From Rana temporaria (lineage: Eukaryota > Chordata > Amphibia > Anura > Ranidae): a stretch of DNA of 64,000 nucleotides. Where the stretch lies: NCBI RefSeq assembly GCF_905171775.1, contig NC_053500.1:127676140-127740139 (forward strand), written 5' to 3'. The first letter of the stretch is position 1; each line of letters begins with the position of its first letter. A model generated the notes under the pieces. It saw nothing but the letters and a program-made list of their open reading frames with translations. It was not told the origin of the DNA and did no database searches. Below are positions 57,558-64,000 of this stretch, in pieces. The position numbers and the translations under genes were made by a program.

Positions 57558-60500
57558 TTAATAATCAGGCATCTCAATAGTCCAGAGGCCATTTTCTCCT
57601 GGAGGTGTGTTGTCACGCTCAACTCCTGCAACACTGCTTAGAGAGGACAATGCATTTGGCCAGTGGGCTTGAAGCCTCCTTATGAAGTTAAGAACTGGAG
57701 ATGCTTCCTCAGTGCCAAATGATGAGGTGTTTTCATCTGTTTCAAGTATGGTAATACGAACAGATGGCTCATCATCTGTGGTGTCATAGGAATCGCTATC
57801 TGTTGCAGGAGGAGTAGTGACTCTCTCCTGTGAACAAGTCCGGACATTTCCGGAGACTGCTTCCTCGTCCCCGGAGACTGCTTCCTCGTCCCCGGAGACT
57901 GCTTCCTCGTCCCCGGAGACTGTTTCCTCGTCCCCGGAGACTGTTTCCTCGTCCCCGGGGCCTGTTTCCTCGTCCCCGGGGCCTGTTTCCTCGTCCCCGG
58001 GGCCTGTTTCCTCGTCCCCGGGGCCTGTTTCCTCGTCCCCGGGGCCTGTTTCCTCGTCCCCGGGGCCTGTTTCCTCGTCCCCGGGGCCTGTTTCCTCGTC
58101 CCCGGGGCCTGTTTCCTCGTCCCCGGGGCCTGTTTCCTCGTCCCCGGGGCCTGTTTCCTCGTCCCCGGGGCCTGTTTCCTCGTCCCCGGGGCCTGCTTCC
58201 TCGTCCCCGGGGCCTGCTTCCTCGTCCCCGGGGCCTGCTTCCTTGTCCATGGAGACTATCGAAGAGCCTTTTGGTTCTTGCCCTGGACCTGTTGGCTCTC
58301 CTAAGAGACCCATCTCTCCATCCACTTTTATGTGGGTGCGCCGTTTTCTGTAAAGAGCAAAGAGAAGTTACATAAAGCACTGTTTGTAGAATAAACAGAG
58401 AGCTCAACAAATTATACTACTTCTGGCTGGGAAGACACTCTTGAAAAGAATTAAAGTGATAACGGTACTTACCTTCGCACCATGTATATGACAATGGCCA
58501 GGATGAAAATGACGAATACGCATCCTCCTGCAATTAAATTAATGTAAAGCAGTGGCATTTTCTTGTGCTTGGTGGTCCTTTGTTCTTCTTCTTCTTCTTT
58601 GTCGTCATTCTTATAGGGGAAATCTGTAAGGAACACAGAGAAGACTGGTTAGAAGGTGAAAAGACTAGAGATCCTACCAGTAACACACTTCCTGTCCTAG
58701 TGTGACAACGCTCACTAATAATGGAGTACCCATGGGGTATTAGCGTTGTCACCCTAGGAAGGACTTCAGAATACCCTGCCCTCGCTTATCTTCTAGAACA
58801 GGGGGTCTCCAAATTTTCTTAACAATGGGTCCGGTTACTATCCTTCAGACTTAGGGGGGGGGGGGGGGGAGACTGTGGCCATTAGGAGTAGGAAATGTCT
58901 ATTTTTGGTGTCAGTGAGAGGAATTGTGCCCCTTTGTTGGGGTCACTGGGAGGATGTGTGCCCCATCATTGGGAGAAATCGTGCCCACATCATTGGTGTC
59001 TATGTGGTGTCGTTGGGAGGAATTGTGCCCCATCATTAGTGTCATTGTGAGAAATAGTGCCCCCCATCATTGGTGTAATTGGGAGGAATTGTGCCCCATC
59101 ATTGGGAGGAATCGTGCCTGTGCTAAAAAAGATAATAATGTGGGGGGGGGGGGGGGATTTGTGCTAGATGGGGAACTGAGAGGGAAAGGAAGTGAAATAT
59201 AGGAGGGGGGATTTGTGCAAGGATGGAGGATTGGGGAGGGTCATTTTTGCTGGAAAGAGGGGACTTGGAGTTGGGGGGGGTAGTTTGTGTTCGGAGGGGA
59301 CACTTGAGGGGTAGAGGATTTGTGCCAGGAAGTGGGAATTATTTTTTTTGTAGGGGGGGGGGGGTATGCAGAATGAGATGATTTGAGCTGGAGGGGATGT
59401 GGGAATTTGTGCTGGGAGGGGGGGGGGGTAGTAGAGGGGTAGATTTGTATTGGAAGTGGGGAGGGGTTATGTTTAGGGGGTAAGCATGCAGATTTTCGTG
59501 GGGAGGGGAGGAAATGTTTGCTGACACATAATGCTTGTACATCTTGGGGGGGGTGCACAATTTGGCATGTTGGCCCTGGGCTCTAGGAGACCTTGTCCCG
59601 GCATTGTTATTGTATTTCTAATTCTTACATTTCCAAAACTTACCTTTTTTCCGGAAGGTGTTCACTTGCATCATTGGAGTCGGTTCGTATTCCTGCCCAA
59701 TCCCGTCAAGGCTGAGGTGTAGTTCATACTGCCCAGCGTCTTCCAGCCTGACCGGGTTTATCACCAGGGAGCAATTCCCCCCGTTCACAAGTCTATTGAA
59801 CGCCCTGACCCTGGTGTCAAAGCGTTCAGATATGGAGTGATTATAATGAATAAGAAGGGGCTGGTAAGAGTTCTTCTCTGGGATTGCCTTCCCCCACTCC
59901 ATCCGAATGAGATAGCCTTGTGATGGGTCATCCAGGTGGAATCGGCAGGGGATGAGCATCCGCGATCCTACTAACACCGGCATGTAGAACGGCACCTCGG
60001 TGACCTTTGTGATTCTCACAGCTGGGGACAAAAAAAAAAAGAGAGAGAAAAACGTTATTTTTCAATCAAATCCTATAGAGCAATCACAAGTAACAGTAGA
60101 GAATAAAATCGGTTCCATTGCCTACAATAAGGTGCGACTTGTCATGCGATTTGGAACTGTCAAATCGCGTGACAAGTCGCACTGGTGTGAACAGGTTGGG
60201 GGGGGGGGCTAAGGCTACTTTCATGCTGAACCGTCTTTTCTTCCGTTTTTGCGTTTTTAGTAAAAAAGCACAAGAAAAATGCATGACCATTAAATCCTAT
60301 GGAACTCTACACATTGATCAGTTGCGGGTGCGTTTTTCAAAGTCCTGATTGCTGTATTTTCTGTGCATGTTTGGTGTGGTAAAAAAAAAAAAAAGTGCTA
60401 AAAACACAATTCCCCATTTAAATGAATGGAAAACGTGTCATAAAGAGCATCAAAAATGCACCTCCTCCATTGAAAAGAACAGAAAACGCATCAAAAATGC

Positions 60501-61210
60501 ACCTCCCATTGAAATGAATGGAAAACGCGTCAAAACGTGCATCAAAAAGGCACCTCCCCCATTGAAATGAATGGAAAACGCATCAAAAATGCACCTCCCG
60601 TTGAAATGATTGGAAAACGCGTCAAAGTGCATAAAAATGCACCCCCCCCCCCATTGAAATGAATGGAAAACGCATCAAAAATGTATCTCCCATTGAAATG
60701 AATGAAAAACGCGTCATAAAGTGCATCAAAAGGCACCTCCCCCATTGAAATGAATGGAAAACGCATCAAAAATGCACTTCCCGTTGAAATGAATGGAAAA
60801 CGCGTCATAAAGTGCATCAAAAAGGCACCTCCCCCATTGAAATGAATGGAAAACGCATCAAAAATGCACTTCCCGTTGAAATGAATGGAAAACGCGTCAA
60901 AAAGTGCATCAAAAAGGCACCTCCCTCATTGAAATGAGTGGAAAACGCATCAAAAATGCACCTCCCATTGAAATGAATGGAAAACGCGTCATAAAGTGCA
61001 TCAAAAAGGCACCTCCCCCATTGAAATGAATGGAAAACGCATCAAAAATGCACATCCCATTGAAATGAATGGAAAACGCGTCACAAAATGCATCAAAAAG
61101 GCATTTCCCCCATTGAAATTCTACTTCATATATTTCATGAAAATCATCTGACCTGTCGATGTGTCAATCAGCAGAACGCCGATCGCTAATAATACTAATA
61201 ATAATCTCAT
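57558..61210 (-). CDS. Type I membrane protein with one V-type Ig domain and acidic heptad-repeat tail
   Basis: Four exons: 61153-61210, 59644-60021, 58473-58623 and 57558-58347. They total 1377 nt, 458 codons plus TAA. Donors are G|GTCAGA, G|GTAAGT and G|GTAAGT; all acceptors end CAG. Phases are 1, 1 and 2. Residues 1-19 are a Leu-rich signal peptide, probably cleaved near T-S-T-A. Residues 21-145 form a V-type Ig domain: B-strand C45, W62 in E-W-G-K, R86-F87, and D-A-G-Q-Y at 114-118. The expected F-strand Cys is L120; C103 is an extra Cys. N-glycosylation motifs are N80-H-S and N102-C-S. Residues 146-169 are an acidic then basic stalk, 170-194 a transmembrane helix, followed by R-R-K-R-R, so the 263-residue tail should be cytosolic. 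The tail holds 18 heptads (234-359) and a 96-residue C-terminus with no ITIM or ITAM that I can see. The fold suggests a cell-surface receptor or ligand of immune type; I recognise no orthologue. Confidence 0.85.
57855..58250 (-). repeat. Coding 21-bp minisatellite in exon 4
   Basis: 18 units of a 21-bp repeat encode 14 G-P-G-D-E-E-A/T heptads followed by four V-S-G-D-E-E-T/A heptads. Unit length is a multiple of three, so copy-number change keeps frame. Many units are identical at the DNA level, which implies recent expansion or homogenisation. The opposite strand and other frames are also open by virtue of the repeat. Confidence 0.95.
58797..59150. mobile_element. hAT remnant and G-rich sequence in intron 2
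   Basis: 'cagggggtctccaaattttc' at 58798 is the left terminus of the 32848 family. The internal 'aattgtgccccatcattg' units follow; no right terminus is seen. G-runs at 58854-58870, 59141-59156, 59350-59364 and 59419-59430 follow within the same intron. Confidence 0.65.
60420..61120. repeat. Intron 1 minisatellite, about 92-bp dimeric unit
   Basis: Two alternating half-units, 'catcaaaaatgcacctccc' and 'catcaaaaaggcacctccccc', each followed by 'attgaaatgaatggaaaacg', recur about seven times. The array occupies most of intron 1 of the Ig gene. Confidence 0.92.
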
Positions 61211-61320
61211 TTTAATTTCTGTGTAAATTGTAAGTTGCAAAACAATGCAGAGCTACAACGTCTCACGTCTTCTCTCCTCGAATACCAAGTAAGAGTGAGA
61301 GAGTCTCTAGGCCACGGCCC

Positions 61321-61327
61321 TTATATA
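61321..61327 (-). promoter_or_regulatory. TATA box of the Ig gene
   Basis: Read on the minus strand as CCTATATAAGG, about 110 bp upstream of the ATG at 61210. Transcription would start near 61290-61297, giving a 5' UTR of roughly 80-90 nt with no upstream ATG that I see. Confidence 0.65.
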
Positions 61328-61570
61328 GGCAAGATGCTGTGATGTCACAGCATGGTACAGTGGCAGTGGCATGGTAGAGTGGCTGGCTGGTCACGTGACC
61401 AGGCAGACCAAATTTACTGCTCCACAGAAAAAAACACTGTTATATGATTCTATGATGATACTATTCTATGATTTATGTGCTACTTCTGATGTACAATATG
61501 AATTTAATGTATTCAATTGTATTTATATTTTAATAATAATTCAATAAAATATTTGAAACCTAAAAAAACA

Positions 61571-62288
61571 CTGGGCCGGAATCAGGTAGGAGAAACGCCG
61601 GCGTATCTCTGAGTGTGCGGCGTCGTATCTATGCGCCTGATTCTTAGAATCAGTTACGCATAGATTTCCCTAAGATGCGACTGGCGTAAGTCTCTTACGC
61701 CGTCGTATCTTAGGCTGCATATTTACGCTGGCCCGCTAGGTGGCGATTCCGTCAATTTACGCAAGGAATATGCTAATGAGGTAGATACGCCGATTCACAA
61801 ACGTACGTACGCCCGGCGCTATTTTTATATAGGCTTTTTCCGGCGTAAGGTTGCTCCTGCTATTATGAGGCGTACGCAATGTTAAGTATGGACGTCGTTC
61901 CCGCGTCGAATTTTGAAATTTTTACGTCGTTTGCGTAAGTCGTTCGCGAATAGGGCTGGACGTAAGTTACGTTCACGTCGAAAGCATTGACGATTTGCGG
62001 CGGAATTTCGAGCATGCGCACTGGGATTCTTTTACGAACTGCGCATGCGCCGTTTGTAAAAAAACTTCAAATACGTGGGGTCATGTTTTATTTACATAAA
62101 ACACGCCCACCTCTTCTCAATTTGAATTTGGCGCGCTTACACCGGCTGATTTACGCTACGCCGCCGCAACTTACGGAGCAAGTGCTTTGTGAATACTGCA
62201 CTTGCCCGTCTAAGTTGCGGAGGCGTAGCGTAAATAGGATGCGCTACGCCCACACAAAATTATGTCCCCCTACCTGAATCTAGCCCAG
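61571..62288. mobile_element. 718-bp GGGCC-family MITE
   Basis: The ends CTGGGCCGGAATCAGGTAGG and CCTACCTGAATCTAGCCCAG are inverted. Interior 'gcgtaagt' CpG-rich hairpins as in 15239 and 30719. It lies 250 bp upstream of the TATA box; no target duplication is seen. Confidence 0.7.
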
Positions 62289-62523
62289 TGTATACAGGCT
62301 GGGACTGGCCAGCGCGTAAACCGGCCATTCGCCCCAGGCTACAAGTCCTAGTAGCGGGGGACGCACAAGGCTCTTTGATCCCGCGCCGCTCATCTTCATC
62401 CAGCCTCTCCATGGCCGCCCTGGGGGGGGGGAGACGTAAACACAGAGGGGGAGGCCGGGGCGTGGCTAAGAGGGGGAGGAGCCAGAGCAGACACAACTTG
62501 AAGCCGGTGTCCAGAGGCATCCA

Positions 62524-62960
62524 GCCTCTCTGTCTCCCCCCCCCAGTGCTCTCTGTCTCCCCCCCCCCCAGTGCTCTCTGTCTCCCCCCCCCCCGTGCTC
62601 TGTCTCCCCCCCCCCCAGTGCTCTCTGTCTCTCCCCCCCAGTGCTCTCTGTCTCTCCCCCCCCCCCCCCCCAGTGCTCTCTGTCTCCCCCCCCCAGTGCT
62701 CTCTGTCTCCCCCCCCAGTGCTCTCTGTCTCCCCCCCCAGTGCTCTCTGTCTCCCCCCCCCCCCAGTGCTCTCTGTCCCCCCCCCCCAGATCTCTCTGTC
62801 TCCCCCCCCAGATCTCTCTGTCTCCCCCCCCAGATCTCTCTGTCTCCCCCCCCAGATCTCTCTGTCTCCCCCCCCAGATCTCTCTGTCCCCCCCCCCAGA
62901 TCTCTCTGTCTCCCCCCAGTGCTCTCTGTCCCCCCCTCCCAGTGCTCTCTGCCACCCCCC
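62524..62960. repeat. C-rich minisatellite, about 20-25 bp units
   Basis: 'cagtgctctctgtctccccc' and 'cagatctctctgtctccccc' units with variable C-run lengths. Both strands stay open in several frames; the resulting Pro/Ser or Gly/Glu proteins are artefacts. Confidence 0.95.
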
Positions 62961-63094
62961 CTGTCCCCCTGGGCTCTCTGCCACCCCCCCTGTCCCCCAG
63001 AGCTCTCTGCTACCCCCCCTGTCCCCCAGGGCTCTCTGCTACCCCCCCCCCCACATTAAAATGTAAAAACACCCCACTGTGCCCCCTGCATACC

Positions 63095-63612
63095 TCTGTA
63101 TCCTTCAATATCTCTTTGTCACTACTGTGTACCCCTCTCCACAACTGCACCTCTGTACCTCTTTACATTACACAGAACCTTGCACCTCTACACCCGTTTA
63201 CATTACACTGCACCTTGCACCTAAGTACCTCTTTACATTAGACAGAACCCTACACATCTGGACCTTTTTACATTACACTGCACCTTGCACCTCTGGACCC
63301 CTTTACATTACACTGCACCCTACACCTCTGGACCTCTTTACATTACACAGCACCCTACACCTCTGGATCCCTTTACATTACACTGCACCTTGCACCTAAG
63401 GACCTCTTTACATTACACAGCACCCTACACATCTGGACCTTTTTACATTACACTGCACCTTGCACCTCTGGACCCCTTTACATTACACTGCACCCTACAC
63501 CTCTGGACATCTTTACATTACACAGCACCTTACACCTCTGGACCATTTTACATTACACTGCACCCCTTTACATTACACAGCACCTTTGCACCCCTTTACA
63601 TTACACTGCACC
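63095..63612. repeat. About 36-bp minisatellite
   Basis: About fifteen units of 'tttacattacactgcacc' joined to 't.cacctctggaccc'. Frame-preserving length (36) leaves long false open frames. Confidence 0.93.
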
Positions 63613-63679
63613 GGCGCTGGCCTGACACCCCCCCCCCCAGTGTGTGTCACCTGTGGCGGCCCGCCCCCCACTTAGTACG

Positions 63680-63900
63680 CCTCTGCCCTGGTGATAGACC
63701 CGGCCAGGCTTGACGACGTTGCGTAGTATGAACTACACCTCACGGTTGATGGGAAGGAATACGCACCGCCTCCAATGGTGCAAGTGAACACCTTCCGGAC
63801 AAAAGGTAATTTATGGAAATGTAAGAATTACAATAACCTCAATGCGGTGTCGGGACAAGGTCACCTAGAGCCCAGGGCCAACATGCCACATTTACCCCTC
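63680..63900 (+). pseudogene. Inverted relic of the Ig-domain exon
   Basis: From about 63685 the plus strand matches the end of the Ig exon (59644-60021 complement) and continues into its intron. 'ctggtgatagacccggccag' is followed by an in-frame TAG at the position of A115-G116-Q117, then Y-E-L-H-L, V-Q-V-N-T-F-R and a G|GTAATT donor. Intron words 'ttatggaaatgtaagaatta' and 'gagcccagggccaacatgcc' match intron 2 of the intact gene. The 5' part is replaced by the 36-bp minisatellite. It also lacks the F-strand Cys, and the E-strand Cys is not present. It is a dead, truncated paralogue in opposite orientation. Confidence 0.85.
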
Positions 63901-63914
63901 TACTAAAATCCTGA

Positions 63915-64000
63915 AATGATGGGGGCACTATTCCTCCCAATGATGGGGGCACTATTCCTCCCAATGATGGGGGCACTATTCCTCCCAATGATGGGGGCAC
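63915..64000. repeat. 24-bp tandem repeat at window end
   Basis: Units of 'aatgatgggggcactattcc' plus 'tccc', four partial copies, running off the window. Related words occur inside intron 2 of the intact gene. Confidence 0.9.

Noticed and set aside
57796..58410. Alternative long open frames over the 21-bp repeat (Arg/Gly-rich on minus, Ser/Pro-rich and Leu/Pro-rich on plus)
   Set aside because: They arise because a 21-bp repeat without a stop is open in every frame it lacks stops in. Only the acidic frame is continuous with the transmembrane exon by correct splicing.
62260..63241. Long Pro-rich plus frame and Gly/Glu-rich minus frames
   Set aside because: They lie on C-rich and 36-bp tandem arrays; variable C-run lengths would shift frame freely, so no coding constraint is visible.
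63079..63713. His/Leu/Tyr-rich plus frames of over 100 codons
   Set aside because: 36-bp minisatellite read in frame; no Met-led conserved product.

Overview
The window looks like gene-poor, repeat-saturated vertebrate nuclear DNA. The repertoire of short inverted-repeat DNA transposons, Tc1 carcasses, CR1/L2-type and L1/Tx1-type LINE fragments, solo LTRs and long TA/TG microsatellites suggests an amphibian, most likely a ranid-type frog. This is inference from repeat character and not a species identification. There are no bacterial or phage features, no operons and no CRISPR.

Two protein-coding signals are solid. (1) At 36074-36505 (+) lies one internal exon of an ARHGAP39/Vilse-type RhoGAP carrying two WW domains; no other exon of that gene was found. 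(2) At 57558-61210 (-) lies a complete four-exon gene for a 458-residue type I membrane protein: signal peptide, one V-type immunoglobulin domain, an acidic stalk, a transmembrane helix, and a long cytoplasmic tail built on 18 acidic heptads encoded by a 21-bp minisatellite. All splice sites are GT-AG and the phases close without any correction. A TATA box sits about 110 bp upstream of the ATG. A broken, inverted relic of its Ig exon is at 63680-63900 (+). This receptor locus, with its cluster of minisatellites, is the best candidate for something undescribed. A weaker possible exon of unknown identity is at 40512-40713 (-).

The rest is mostly mobile DNA. 1-9 kb: Harbinger-like foldbacks (3 bp TTA duplications), an L1/Tx1 endonuclease fragment, a CR1 reverse-transcriptase fragment, a 1 kb TTAA-flanked element and a large foldback. 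9-12.3 kb: a probable minus-strand LTR and a Tc1 carcass carrying several insertions. 13-19 kb: partial TTAA elements, a 676 bp inverted-repeat element and an L2/CR1-type LINE. 19.6-31.5 kb: TTAA elements, hAT MITEs, a solo LTR inserted in a MITE, and a three-level nest at 30-31.5 kb. 32.8-33.6 kb: one hAT element inside another. 37.1-39.2 kb: a Tc1 carcass broken by nested insertions. 40-56 kb: many hAT MITEs with clear 8-bp duplications, a tRNA-Ser-like sequence with an enlarged anticodon loop, and tandem repeats. 56-64 kb: the Ig receptor locus and its minisatellites.

Many calls rest on target-site duplications read directly from both flanks. Family names come from motif recognition; no database search was run.
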